A DNA stretch of 64,000 bases from Natranaerobius thermophilus JW/NM-WN-LF (GCF_000020005.1 NC_010718.1:2500001-2564000), one strand, 5' to 3'; shown: positions 42,068 through 51,270, counted from the stretch's first letter. Made by a program: numbers and translations. The notes: generated by a model not told the origin, from the sequence alone.

Positions 42068-43353
42068 AGCTCCTCCATCCTTTGAACTCGTTTTTCCCAG
42101 GAATGTTCCTCGGCAAACTCCCTGCGCATCCTTCTTATACCCGGAAGCATTCCTTCTTGATGATATTTTTCCTCCATAGTCAGGGCTTTCTCAATTTGAG
42201 ATAAAAATTCCTCTCCATTATTAGCCAGATATAAGTATTCTTTGAACTCCTGTAACTCCCGTAAGTCTGTAGCTACTACTGGTTTCCCTCCAGCTAGATA
42301 TTCATAGACTTTTACTGGATTAACCCTCTCGGTGAGCCGATTCTTTTTAAATGGACAGATAGCTATACTAAAAGCCTGGAGTATTTGAGGCAGTATTTTA
42401 TAATTCATAAATCCGGGAAAGTAAACATTTTCCCGATGAGCCAGCGGGCCAGGGTCAACTCCCAGGGGACCAATCATAAAGAATTTCCACCGGGGCCTGG
42501 CCTGTGCCATGTAATCTACCAGAGATAAATCCACCCAATCTCCAATACCACCGATAAACCCAATTTTAACTTGGTCCAAAGCGAGTTCTTCAGCCACTTC
42601 TGGGGAAACCCCCAGGTCTGTCAGTGTTTTCTTATCAGGCCCAGAAGAAGAAACTCCTGTACCTAATCCTTTAATCTCAGAGGTGTTTTTCTTTGGTCCT
42701 TTATTGCTTCTAGATCTGATTTTATTTTGCTCTTCTTTATCCTGGCTTTCTTTATTGTTTATGGCAAAATGCTCCACCTGGGCACCATTGGGCACCAGAT
42801 GACAGTTAGAATTAAAGCCCTTTTTATCTTCATACAGGGCATATGCAGTAGTAAACACCAGATCTGCTCGCTCCAATAAGTTAATCTCCAATTCCCTCAT
42901 CAATTCATCATTATGCCCGGAAAAGGATGCGTGACAATCCACACAGTCATAAATTACCTGACTGTCGGGAAAGTATTTGAGCAAATCCACAGTATTGGGA
43001 AGTGTAGTGAAAATCATCGGATCTGAAAAATTTAGCTTTTTGGTGACTTTTTTCAGCTTCCTACCCATGGACTTTTGATTAATGGGATTTATCCCTTTTA
43101 TCTTACCTTGAAATGGTAAAGTGGGTTTTGGTGCATACAGGTATAAATTGTCCTTTTCAGGATGTTTTCTCAATCCCGAAAACCACTTTTTAATGGCTCG
43201 AGGTTTTTTTAAAGGCGCTAGTAAAGAATAAGGCGGTTCAACATAAATCACCCGGTTATTTTGTGCTAACCGCATAACAGTCTGTTGAGGCCTGGCAAAT
43301 ACGTAATCCCAGTCTACAGCACTAAAGTAAATTATGTCCTTATTTTTAATCAT
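42049..43353 (-). CDS. Glycosyltransferase, group 1-like
   Basis: Protein of 434 residues. N-terminal acceptor lobe starts KDIIYFSAVDWDYVFARPQQ (about 5-24), the opening typical of a Firmicutes glycosyltransferase found in capsule/teichuronic loci. C-terminal lobe has IGFIGGIGDWVDLSL, FMIGPLG and NRLTERVNPVKVYEYLAGGK (about 340-360), the nucleotide-sugar site of the GT-B fold. A charged insertion near residues 200-235 is low-complexity. ATG at 43353 follows GAGGAGG and overlaps the deacetylase stop by 8 bp. Donor and acceptor unknown. Confidence 0.87.
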   Translation of the reverse strand: MIKNKDIIYFSAVDWDYVFARPQQTVMRLAQNNRVIYVEPPYSLLAPLKKPRAIKKWFSGLRKHPEKDNLYLYAPKPTLPFQGKIKGINPINQKSMGRKLKKVTKKLNFSDPMIFTTLPNTVDLLKYFPDSQVIYDCVDCHASFSGHNDELMRELEINLLERADLVFTTAYALYEDKKGFNSNCHLVPNGAQVEHFAINNKESQDKEEQNKIRSRSNKGPKKNTSEIKGLGTGVSSSGPDKKTLTDLGVSPEVAEELALDQVKIGFIGGIGDWVDLSLVDYMAQARPRWKFFMIGPLGVDPGPLAHRENVYFPGFMNYKILPQILQAFSIAICPFKKNRLTERVNPVKVYEYLAGGKPVVATDLRELQEFKEYLYLANNGEEFLSQIEKALTMEEKYHQEGMLPGIRRMRREFAEEHSWEKRVQRMEELWEKTL

Positions 43354-44356
43354 GGTCCGGTTCCTCCTCATTCAAAACAGGTTCAAATATCTCTTTAAAT
43401 TCTTCCATGGTCATGTCTTTAGTAATTCCAAATCGAAAAAGCCGTTGAGGATGAGACTCTTTTGTGACATAATCTTCCCGAACGAGAAAAGTGGCCTCAT
43501 AACCTGCTTTTTCTACTAGCTCCTCTGTATGACTGTTCCAGTCTCCAAAAGGATAGGCAAAGTATCGAATTTCTTTATTCAGCTTGTCCTCCAAGACCTG
43601 TTTCGATTTTTCCAGTTCATACCCAATTCTCTCCCGCCATTCCGAAGTACTTTCCCCTTCCTTTTGATCAGTGAAAGGATCGTGGGAAACTGAATGGCTT
43701 TCGATAGAGTGTCCCTGATCTTCAAGATCTTTGAGCTTTTCTTTGGACAAAAAGTCATACTCACCTACCTGCTTACCAATTCTCTCGGTAATCATAAATA
43801 TATATGAGTTAAAACCATACTCCTCCAGTATAGGTATTGCCTGTTCATAAGTACTGGCATAACCGTCATCAATTGTGATTAGTACAGGACGGTCAGGAAG
43901 GTGGTTATCATCGCCATCTTCAATAAATCTAAGTAAATCTTCCATACTAATGGCAGAAAATCCGTGTTTATCTAGAAATTCCATCTGTTTTTCCAGCATA
44001 TCCGGAGTAATGGTTGCACTAGTCTCGGGGTCATCATCAAAATGATGATACATTAAGACAGGTATTTTAGTATCTTGGTCAGATGGCTTATTCGTATCCT
44101 GATCCGATTGCTCATGTGTATTTTGATCAGATTGCTCATCCTGTTCTGATTCCTCAATTTGCTTTGAGTCCTTAACTTGCTCTGACTCTTCTTGAGCTTG
44201 GTTTTCTTTATCTTCTGATAAAGGAGCCTGTGTGTCATGGTTACAACCCTGAAACAACAAAGCCCCACTCATGGCAACAACTAAAATCCCTATTAAGATC
44301 CACTTAAAAACCAAATCAGAACCTAGAGCATGTCTATTACTGTCATACTGCAACAA
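43346..44356 (-). CDS. Polysaccharide deacetylase (NodB domain) lipoprotein
   Basis: Extracellular deacetylase of 336 residues. The N-terminus has a hydrophobic segment and lipobox LLFQGC, followed by a 60-residue linker of Glu/Gln/Ser/Asp with repeated SDQDT-like units. The NodB domain shows IPVLMYHHFDDDP, the motif ITIDDGYASTY (metal and catalytic Asp) and SIESHSVSHDPF (metal His). The start is judged to be TTG at 44356, which has an ideal AAGGAGG six bases upstream; the longer ATG frame (44380) would run through this site. It probably trims acetyl groups from wall glycan or polymer. Confidence 0.9.
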   Translation of the reverse strand: MLQYDSNRHALGSDLVFKWILIGILVVAMSGALLFQGCNHDTQAPLSEDKENQAQEESEQVKDSKQIEESEQDEQSDQNTHEQSDQDTNKPSDQDTKIPVLMYHHFDDDPETSATITPDMLEKQMEFLDKHGFSAISMEDLLRFIEDGDDNHLPDRPVLITIDDGYASTYEQAIPILEEYGFNSYIFMITERIGKQVGEYDFLSKEKLKDLEDQGHSIESHSVSHDPFTDQKEGESTSEWRERIGYELEKSKQVLEDKLNKEIRYFAYPFGDWNSHTEELVEKAGYEATFLVREDYVTKESHPQRLFRFGITKDMTMEEFKEIFEPVLNEEEPDHD

Positions 44357-44372
44357 GGGATACCTCCTTCCA

Positions 44373-45317
44373 TCAAACATCTTCTTCCTTGACAGTTTTT
44401 ATTAATCCTGACTCCAAGGAATGTTGTGCTTGAAATCCTAGATTAGTCCGGGCCTTTTCTGAGTTAAATACACTTCTATATATATCGCCCGGTCGTCGAT
44501 TTGTATATTCATAGGGCAACTCTCTGCCCAGGATGCGAGCTAGACTGTCTACCAGTTCACTAATGGAAGTTTCTTCACCGTAACCGACATTAAAAACTTG
44601 ACCACTTCCCCTCTCAAGGGCCAGAAGATTAGCTCTAGCTGCATCTTCAACATATACAAAGTCCCTGGTCTGGCTGCCATCTCCATGAATTATCAAAGGA
44701 AGTCCCTTTTTAATTCTATCCATAAATACCGCCACAACGCCTCCATCGGCTCCAGGGACCTGACGGGGCCCATAGACATTGGCATATCTCAGAACAGTGT
44801 AATCCATCCCAAGGTTTACCCGATAACTTTCAAGATATTGTTCAAAGGCCAACTTATTAATCCCATAGGGCGATAACGGCTTTTTTTCGTGTTCTTCCTT
44901 TAACGGTAATTCCGAGGGGTCTCCGTAAACAGCAGCTGTCGAAGCATATACGAACTTTTCTACTCCGTTATTACTAGCTTCTTGGAGTAGGTTTAAACCA
45001 CCCATGAGGTTTATCTTGGCGTCTTCCTCTGGGTCTTCCAAGGATTTGCTGACACTTACCTGAGCCGCCATGTGAATGACGTAGTGGGGTTTTTCCTTTA
45101 GAAATATACTTGAAAGATCTTCTGTGATACATAGTGAATAAAACGCGGCTGATTCCGGAATATTACCAGTTTGTCCCGTAGATAGGTCATCCACAATCAC
45201 AACTCGATATCCTTGATCTATTAAGAGTCCAGCCACATAGGAACCGATAAATCCGGCTCCTCCTGTTATCAAAACTGTTTCCTGGCTGTTGTTATTTTTC
45301 TTATTTTCACGACTCAT
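44373..45317 (-). CDS. NAD-dependent sugar epimerase/dehydratase (GalE-like)
   Basis: Short-chain dehydrogenase-fold enzyme of 314 residues acting on a UDP-sugar. Rossmann motif VLITGGAGFIGSYV (about 16-29), DDLSTGQTGNIPESA, the catalytic Tyr-x-x-x-Lys in PYGINKLAFEQYL and a C-terminal NRRPGDIYRSVFNSEKAR. It is most similar to UDP-glucose/GlcNAc 4-epimerases; substrate not certain. ATG at 45317 follows AAGGAG by 10 bp; TTG two codons upstream (45323) is the alternative. The stop lies 16 bp before the deacetylase start. Confidence 0.9.
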   Translation of the reverse strand: MSRENKKNNNSQETVLITGGAGFIGSYVAGLLIDQGYRVVIVDDLSTGQTGNIPESAAFYSLCITEDLSSIFLKEKPHYVIHMAAQVSVSKSLEDPEEDAKINLMGGLNLLQEASNNGVEKFVYASTAAVYGDPSELPLKEEHEKKPLSPYGINKLAFEQYLESYRVNLGMDYTVLRYANVYGPRQVPGADGGVVAVFMDRIKKGLPLIIHGDGSQTRDFVYVEDAARANLLALERGSGQVFNVGYGEETSISELVDSLARILGRELPYEYTNRRPGDIYRSVFNSEKARTNLGFQAQHSLESGLIKTVKEEDV

Positions 45318-45356
45318 GCCCAACCGACTCCTTCCTCATACCCGTTAATCATCCAA

Positions 45357-46553
45357 TCATCCGGGTTCCCTTTTTGAGTTAACAGTCTTTTGATATAATT
45401 TCAAAGTTTCAGTGACAACCCGAGAAAAATGATGGTCTCGCTCAACTCTCTCACCAGCTTGGCCACCCAATTTACGGCATAAATCCGGGGATTGCCACAG
45501 TCTCTTTAAAGCTTCCGCTAGTGTTTTCGGGTCTTTTGATGGTACCATGAGGCCAGTTTCGCCTTCATTAACCACTTCAGATACTCCCCCTACCCGACTA
45601 GCCACCAATGGTAACCTTGCTGCCATAGCTTCCAATAAAATGATAGGCATACCCTCCATTAAAGATGGCAGGGTAAATATATCAGCCATTTGGAAGAAAG
45701 CAGGAATATCCCGCCGAAAACCAGTAAAGATAACTTTTTCTTCAATCCCCAAGCTCTTGGCCTTAGAAGATAAGCTATCACCTAGGGGACCATCTCCTAC
45801 GATGACAAGATAAGGCAATTTTTCTTGTGAGTAAGTACCAATATCCTCTTCTTCTGTCAAATCTTCCAATAAGTCTTTAAAAGCTTCCAGGAGATAATCT
45901 TGACCCTTAACCGGAACAAGCCGACCTACAGTCAAAATTACCGTCGCCTCTTCCGGAATCCCCAGTTCTTCCTTCAAGGTAGTAGGGTCACTGTCGGAGT
46001 TAGTATCAGGTGAAAATTTCTCTGTGTAGATCCCATTTGGCACCAAAGCCAATCTGTCTTCTTCAATACCGTCCTGCAAAAGCTCCTGATACAAACCATC
46101 AGATACTGCTATAAAACGATGAACAACTGCTCGCAAGCTCTTTTCCATAAAAGGATAAATAAATCTTTTCCAGCTGTTTGTGTAATCATGATAAATAGAC
46201 GAATGAACTGTAGTAAACATTACGGGTTTTAGATCAGATAACATAAATTTGTAAGTCAATCTGCCAATAAAGTTTGCTCTCACCCCATGAGTATGGAGTA
46301 TATCTGGCTTCCTTTCCGCCAGGTATCTAATCAAGGGAGAGATAACTCTAAAATCCAACATTCCTTTCATGGGAATAACTTTGATGGGAAGACCACGTTC
46401 CCGTGCGTCTTGAGTTAAAGGCCCTTCCATTAAAGATACCAATTCGATATCATGGTCATCATCTGTATTTTGAACAAGTTCTTCCAGGAGGCTTAATACC
46501 TGAAATCGTGAACCGCCTCCTTCGCTCCCGCTGATTAAATGAATTACTTTCAT
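45357..46553 (-). CDS. Glycosyltransferase family 4 (GT-B)
   Basis: Protein of 398 residues starting MKVIHLISGSEGGGSRFQVL. The N-lobe contains ILHTHGVRANFIGRL (about 98-112). The C-lobe has VGRLVPVKGQDYLLEAF and the retaining-enzyme E-x7-E signature in LPSLMEGMPIILLEAMAARL, then PLVASRVGGVSEVV. It probably adds a sugar to the lipid-linked polymer. ATG at 46553 is preceded by GGGAGGG and overlaps the preceding stop codon (ATGA), so the two genes are translationally coupled; a longer upstream frame is not supported. Confidence 0.92.
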   Translation of the reverse strand: MKVIHLISGSEGGGSRFQVLSLLEELVQNTDDDHDIELVSLMEGPLTQDARERGLPIKVIPMKGMLDFRVISPLIRYLAERKPDILHTHGVRANFIGRLTYKFMLSDLKPVMFTTVHSSIYHDYTNSWKRFIYPFMEKSLRAVVHRFIAVSDGLYQELLQDGIEEDRLALVPNGIYTEKFSPDTNSDSDPTTLKEELGIPEEATVILTVGRLVPVKGQDYLLEAFKDLLEDLTEEEDIGTYSQEKLPYLVIVGDGPLGDSLSSKAKSLGIEEKVIFTGFRRDIPAFFQMADIFTLPSLMEGMPIILLEAMAARLPLVASRVGGVSEVVNEGETGLMVPSKDPKTLAEALKRLWQSPDLCRKLGGQAGERVERDHHFSRVVTETLKLYQKTVNSKREPG

Positions 46554-47860
46554 GCCTGTCCCTCCCTTTCGTAAAGCAGAGGTAGAGCATGAAGTACACC
46601 TACCAGAATCCAAAAGTAAGTTCCTACCACCAGGACTTCAAAAATACTGGCAGTTCCGTTCTGTATAAGGACGGCAAATAAACCGGCAAGAATCCCTCGA
46701 GTTAGTTCCTTGGAGTAGGGATCTGATAACCTTTTGAGATTGCGATAACCTTTCAAGAAAACACTGGCCATTAACCACAAGAAGATACCCAATCCGACTA
46801 TTCCCATTTCCGCACCAGTTTTTAAGTAATGATTATCTACCCACACTGCACCCGGCATATCATGGCGCATGGCTACAGTATCCCCAAAGGAACCCAAGCC
46901 TGTCCCGAATACCGGATTATCTATCATTCGCACAAAGGCCTGACGCCAGTAAAACAAACGACCTGCTTCTGAACTTCGTTCAATGTATTCTGGTGAAAAT
47001 GCGTGGAATAATCTGGAAGTTATGGTGTCAGGAAGTACCACAGGCATTAAAACCAACAGTATCATGAACAAGATTATAAATCGTTTATCCTTCATGACCA
47101 TCAATAACCCGACACCCGCCATACAACCAATCCAGGCTCCTCTTGAAAAAGTGAATAACAGTGTCAGGCCCATAACTAATACTATAGCCAAATAAACTAT
47201 CCGCCACTTCAAAGACAATTTCCGCCTAAGGCCCAGGCTTAGAGACACAGGTATAAACATAGCCATATAAGCACCTAAGGCATTAGGATTTCCAATAGTT
47301 GAAAACACACGAGTACGAATGTTTTCCATATCCCTGTCGATCCAGTTAGCCGGAGTTTCAAAGGCAAAGATATACTGAAGCACCCCGTACAAAGCCACAA
47401 TAGCCGCCGCAATCAGCATGTATGTAACCAATTCCTGAAGAAATTTGCTGTCACCTACGTTTTTTAAGGCATAAAACACAATTAAGTACCAAAATACCAC
47501 CTGTCCCAACACTCGAAGGCCGTCAATCCCTACAATGGGGGGAATTCCATTAACAATGATAGTAATAGCGGCAAAAGCCATCAAAACAACATAGGGCATG
47601 TCAGTTTCGGTTTTATGATAGGCCGATAGCCATCTACTTTTATATAAGTACACCAGCATGAAAAAACCGGCCAGCATTAAGGCATCATTCCAACCCCTGG
47701 CCAATGGTGTAGGTAATCCAAAGTTCCTAAAGAAAAAGTCAAACAATGAAAATAGTGATACTATTATCAAAAGGATGCTTAACCCTGTAAAAATTAAGCT
47801 ACGAACTTGTTCTCCTCGTTCATTATTTAATAATTGGTAAGAAGTACTTTTTCCATTCAT
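46550..47860 (-). CDS. O-antigen ligase/Wzy-type membrane protein
   Basis: Polytopic protein of 436 residues with about 11-12 helices. The Wzy_C region includes FSTIGNPNALGAYMAMFIPV (about 190-209), LLFTFSRGAWIGCMAGVGLL (about 236-255) and the large outer loop with SEAGRLFYWRQAFVRMIDNP then VFGTGLGSFGD and VDNHYLKTGAEMGIVGLG (about 305-365). Such proteins polymerise or ligate lipid-linked glycans outside the membrane. ATG at 47860 follows GGGAGAG. It is the first gene of the nine-gene operon running to tagO. The 174-bp gap upstream should contain the operon promoter. Confidence 0.9.
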   Translation of the reverse strand: MNGKSTSYQLLNNERGEQVRSLIFTGLSILLIIVSLFSLFDFFFRNFGLPTPLARGWNDALMLAGFFMLVYLYKSRWLSAYHKTETDMPYVVLMAFAAITIIVNGIPPIVGIDGLRVLGQVVFWYLIVFYALKNVGDSKFLQELVTYMLIAAAIVALYGVLQYIFAFETPANWIDRDMENIRTRVFSTIGNPNALGAYMAMFIPVSLSLGLRRKLSLKWRIVYLAIVLVMGLTLLFTFSRGAWIGCMAGVGLLMVMKDKRFIILFMILLVLMPVVLPDTITSRLFHAFSPEYIERSSEAGRLFYWRQAFVRMIDNPVFGTGLGSFGDTVAMRHDMPGAVWVDNHYLKTGAEMGIVGLGIFLWLMASVFLKGYRNLKRLSDPYSKELTRGILAGLFAVLIQNGTASIFEVLVVGTYFWILVGVLHALPLLYEREGQA

Positions 47861-47993
47861 AAGCAACTCTCCCTTTTTGGAACCTAGTTATGCCATCTAT
47901 ATTTTAACATAATTTACTCGCCCAGTGACAGGTTTAAGATTTTTCCATATCAACTTTTTTAAGACTTTCAGCAAACTTTTCTTAAATAAATTG

Positions 47994-48046
47994 TACGATA
48001 AACACCAGCAGAAAACCACAGCTCTAACTATGGGAATACATCAAAG
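47994..48046 (-). repeat. Copy A of an imperfect inverted repeat pair (IS200/IS605-end-like)
   Basis: On the minus strand it runs from CTTTGATGTATTCCCATAG to GTTTATCGTA. Aligned to copy B (50920-50971, plus strand) it is about three-quarters identical over 52 bp. It contains a small CCATAG/CTGTGG hairpin. Its first bases form the last codon and stop of the ABC permease gene. Confidence 0.5.
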
Positions 48047-49450
48047 CTCACGCTTTAGGGCTTCTAATACATTAATTCTAGTAGCTTTTACCGCTGGTTT
48101 CATCCCGGAGACAACAGCTACAAAAAAACACAATGAAAAACCCGTTATCACAAGAACAGGTGCCACGTAGGACAGTTGCACAATATCGGGTAATTCCGTC
48201 TCAAAAGTATTCTCCAGTAAATAAGGGAGTAAAGCATTGATTCCAGTACTAGCAATCAGGGCGATGGCAATACCTAAAAACGCCCCTATTACTCCTATAT
48301 AGATACTTTCCAAAAGAAAAATCTTACGTACAGTTCCAGGATGAGTGCCAATGGCCTTCATTATGCCAATTTCATGGGACCTTTCAGATACTGCCATGGA
48401 CATGGTATTATAAATTCCTAAAGATGCAATTACGATTCCAATAAGTCCCACAAATATCATGGCAATATGTAAAAATTGAAAATAGAAAGCTACATTATCA
48501 ATAATATCAACTACGGCAAAGGCTCTAAACCCTTCTTCTTCCAGTTGGTCTGAGACATGTTCTACTCGCTCTACTTCGTGGGCAAAAACATTAACCCCTT
48601 CATACAGACCGCCACTTCCCGGGGCCATTTCCATCATCTGATCAAATTCATCGCCCACTTCCTGGCCAGTTAGTTCCAAAAGAACTTCCATGGAACCTCC
48701 CAAAAACTGCATTATTGTATCAATCAGTTCGGGAGACACAACTTGACCCATAGGGGTACCTGTAAAATCTTGTATTTCATCTAAAATACCTTTTGGTAAG
48801 TAAATACTGTAATTAGTGCTGAAGGGATTGTTAGGAGGGCCAAATTCCATGCCTGCCATTTCCGAAGAATCAAATATTCCTACGACCTCTAAATTAAAAT
48901 TTTCCTCCACCTGAGCATCACCCACACCACGGCGAATGATCATATCAATTTCACGGCCCAAAAGCTCCTGGGCCTCTGTTTCTAGATCAGACAACTGGGC
49001 GAACTTCCGATCTAATACCACTTCCTGATCATTTTCAGGAATCCTCCCCCGATATAGTTCACGGCCGGCCTTTATTTCAGAAGCAAAATCTACAATTCCC
49101 ACAGACAAGTCTGTTCTGTGAGAATTTATCTCAAACTTGGGGAGTTGACCCAGGCGGGCACTGCGGGTGACAACCTTCACGTCTTCCATTGCTTCGATCT
49201 CTTGGATATGCTCTCTGTTGAGTTCTGTATTATCCCCTGTTACACCATAAACTGCAATTTGATTTAATTCAGACTGGGCGAGTAATCCCTGAATCACAGT
49301 TTTTTGAATACCAAAACCAAAGGAAGCTAGAAGAATTAAATACCCACAGGCAATGGCGACAGCTATGATAGTCATGACAGTTCTTGATTTATTATTTTTG
49401 AGATTTCTGTAGACCAGATTGTTCATATCCCTAAAAGTCACGGTCATCAT
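48041..49450 (-). CDS. MacB/FtsX-type ABC transporter permease
   Basis: Protein of 469 residues. One N-terminal helix (about 24-45: SRTVMTIIAVAIACGYLIL), a large extracytoplasmic domain (about 60-330) and three C-terminal helices (about 335-360, 385-410, 430-455). VSERSHEIGIMKAIGTHPGT is the FtsX-family coupling motif. It works with the ATPase encoded immediately upstream (20-bp overlap), probably for export or release of a lipoprotein, peptide or lipid. The downstream-most codons lie in an inverted repeat, so its C-terminus may have been altered by an insertion. Confidence 0.9.
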   Translation of the reverse strand: MMTVTFRDMNNLVYRNLKNNKSRTVMTIIAVAIACGYLILLASFGFGIQKTVIQGLLAQSELNQIAVYGVTGDNTELNREHIQEIEAMEDVKVVTRSARLGQLPKFEINSHRTDLSVGIVDFASEIKAGRELYRGRIPENDQEVVLDRKFAQLSDLETEAQELLGREIDMIIRRGVGDAQVEENFNLEVVGIFDSSEMAGMEFGPPNNPFSTNYSIYLPKGILDEIQDFTGTPMGQVVSPELIDTIMQFLGGSMEVLLELTGQEVGDEFDQMMEMAPGSGGLYEGVNVFAHEVERVEHVSDQLEEEGFRAFAVVDIIDNVAFYFQFLHIAMIFVGLIGIVIASLGIYNTMSMAVSERSHEIGIMKAIGTHPGTVRKIFLLESIYIGVIGAFLGIAIALIASTGINALLPYLLENTFETELPDIVQLSYVAPVLVITGFSLCFFVAVVSGMKPAVKATRINVLEALKREL

Positions 49451-50141
49451 CCTGTTCTATAATGTGACCATCTTTCACCCGAATAATTTCATGGGACTTT
49501 TCAGCTACTTCTTTATCATGGGTGACCAAAAGGACTGTAATTCCTAGTTCATCGTTCAGCTGATAAATTAACTCCAAAAGCAGTTTCTCATTATAAGAAT
49601 CCAAACTGCCTGTGGGCTCATCAGCTAATAAAATTTCCGGATTGTTGATTAAAGCTCTGGCCACACTAGTCCGCTGCTGCTGCCCTCCCGAGAGCTGATC
49701 AGGGTAGAATTCGGTATGGCTATATAAACCCACTTTTTCCAACATTTCAAAGACCAATTCTGTACGTCGTCCTGGTGAAATGCCTTTAACCATTAAGGGC
49801 ATTTGAACGTTTTCAAAGACTGTCATGGATGAAATTAGCTGATAGCTTTGGAAAACAAAGCCCAAATTATTTAATCTAAACTTGGCCCATTCATTTTCAT
49901 TGAAGCCCGTGACATCTTTGTCATTTAATACAATCCTACCTGTTCTGGGTTTGAGATAACCTGATAAAAGATTAAGGAGAGTAGATTTACCCGAGCCACT
50001 TTTACCCATAATAGCAGCTATTTTCCCCTGTTCTATTTCGAAGTTGATATTATTGAGGACTGTAAAACCAGTATTATTCCCAACAGGAAAGGTATGGCTT
50101 AAATCTGAAACTTGTATCACATCCCGATCCCCCTGATTCAT
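49431..50141 (-). CDS. ABC transporter ATP-binding protein, LolD/MacB type
   Basis: ATPase of 236 residues: Walker A MGKSGSGKSTLLNLLSG (about 45-61), Q-loop FVFQSYQLISSMTVFENV, signature LSGGQQQRTSVARAL (about 146-160), Walker B ILLADEPTGSLDS. The sequence after the Walker B is typical of the MacB/LolD/FtsE group. It is the first gene of a two-gene exporter. An exported protein gene lies 123 bp upstream on the same strand with a terminator between, so the exporter may have its own promoter in that gap. Confidence 0.94.
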   Translation of the reverse strand: MNQGDRDVIQVSDLSHTFPVGNNTGFTVLNNINFEIEQGKIAAIMGKSGSGKSTLLNLLSGYLKPRTGRIVLNDKDVTGFNENEWAKFRLNNLGFVFQSYQLISSMTVFENVQMPLMVKGISPGRRTELVFEMLEKVGLYSHTEFYPDQLSGGQQQRTSVARALINNPEILLADEPTGSLDSYNEKLLLELIYQLNDELGITVLLVTHDKEVAEKSHEIIRVKDGHIIEQDDDRDF

Positions 50142-50246
50142 AGGTGAATAATAGCTTTATATGGATTTAAAAATGTATTGGAGTTAGAATATTATTCCCT
50201 GAGGGGTCAAAAATTATTTTAATTGAACGAATTATACGGTTTTGGC

Positions 50247-50278
50247 AAAAAAAAAGCCGGAGCATTAGTTGCCCGGCT
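50247..50278 (-). terminator. Terminator after the exported protein gene
   Basis: On the minus strand AGCCGG, 12-nt loop, CCGGCT, then nine T. The first arm lies in the last codons of the gene ending at 50265. Confidence 0.85.
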
Positions 50279-50807
50279 GAATCTCGTAATCTCCTCTTAC
50301 CATTATGTACGCTTTATGCCTAATACTCATCCCCCGACCATCGTCCCTGGGAAAGAGTAAGTGATGGTTCCTAGGGATATCTTCATCTGCATCGATATCA
50401 TTACCAGCGGTCAGATCAGCTATTCCTCCTTGAGGAGAAGTAATAGCATTACCACGGCCAGCTCTCAGGATCATTTCCGTACCATCCCCAGCCATGATAG
50501 TGTCTCCTGCTTCAACTTGCACCACTTCAAACTTATCTAAATTGCCCTGAGGCATGTCCAAGTCTTCCAGGTCGTTTAGTTGAGCTAGCTGATCTTGTAA
50601 CTTTTTATCAACCTCTTCTAGTAATTCATCTTGCAAGTCGTATTTTAACTCATCTTTTAATACTTCTTCCACATAACTCTCGGTTACTAGAGGGTCATCC
50701 TTAGAGCCAGGCTCCGAGACATTGACCGCGCCAGCCCACACAGCTTGTCCCAAAAGTAAAGCTCCTAATACAGTAACAGTAATTATTAAGGCAAGTTTTT
50801 TTGACAT
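50265..50807 (-). CDS. Conserved exported protein of unknown function
   Basis: Protein of 180 residues with a clear signal peptide (hydrophobic 5-22, cleavage near AVWAGA). Then SKDDPLVTESYVEEVL, a short charged coiled-coil stretch (about 45-80) and a compact C-terminal part (about 90-175): QVEAGDTIMAGDGTEMILRA, then DLTAGNDIDADEDIPRNHHL and FPRDDGRGMSI. I recognise this pattern from uncharacterised exported proteins of Clostridia but know no function. ATG at 50807 follows GGAGGAG. Its neighbours are a MacB-type exporter and an oligopeptide importer; a link is not shown. Confidence 0.75.
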   Translation of the reverse strand: MSKKLALIITVTVLGALLLGQAVWAGAVNVSEPGSKDDPLVTESYVEEVLKDELKYDLQDELLEEVDKKLQDQLAQLNDLEDLDMPQGNLDKFEVVQVEAGDTIMAGDGTEMILRAGRGNAITSPQGGIADLTAGNDIDADEDIPRNHHLLFPRDDGRGMSIRHKAYIMVRGDYEIQPGN

Positions 50808-51270
50808 ATGTACTCCTCCATTTTTAATTTTCTATTAAATTCGACAATTTTATAGCTAAATTATACCATAAAGCACCATCAAATAAAACGGAGAAACCTT
50901 TAAAACTTGATTACGGCTCCTTTGAGATACTCCCACAGCTGAAGCATGGGCTTTTGCTGCTGTTTATCGTAAACAATTTAAGTTTCAGTTATCACACAAT
51001 AAACAAATTAAATCAATGTATTGTTAAATATTAATTTTTTTAGCAGGTATTAACTATCTCTATATTGAACCATCTAAGAACACAGAATATTCTTAATTTT
51101 CAGATTTAATTTAATGATAGATAAACTTCTAATTTCGGTGACTAGTTAATAATGTATATATTACAAATAGTAAAGTTTTAAGTAATCAAATTTATTAAGG
51201 GGGGGGGATTTCAAAAAGTATTACCGAGACAAAAGACAAGTTTAATCAAATTTTTACAGGGGGGTTTAAT
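50808..51270. other. 463-bp intergenic region, mostly AT-rich
   Basis: Contains repeat copy B (50920-50971). Also two similar leader segments exactly 60 bp apart (TAATCAAATTT at 51183 and 51243), each followed by a run of six or more G, the second serving as ribosome binding site for the binding-protein gene. Promoters for both flanking genes are expected here; none is clear enough to mark. Confidence 0.5.
50920..50971 (+). repeat. Copy B of the imperfect inverted repeat pair (IS200/IS605-end-like)
   Basis: Runs from CTTTGAGATACTCCCACAG to GTTTATCGTA. It is opposite in orientation to copy A at 47994-48046, so the two bracket the ABC exporter and the exported-protein gene. Hairpin-forming CCCACAGCT/AGCATGGG and the general look recall the right ends (guide RNA scaffold region) of IS605-type elements. 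No transposase or TnpB remains between them. Confidence 0.5.

Noticed and set aside
43346-44356. Repeat expansion in the deacetylase linker (SDQDT-type units) as a phase-variable tract
   Set aside because: Units differ at the nucleotide level and lengths are multiples of three, so it would not switch the frame.
47994-50971. Composite transposon carrying the ABC exporter
   Set aside because: The flanking repeats are imperfect, short and without transposase or target-site duplication; reported only as paired repeats.
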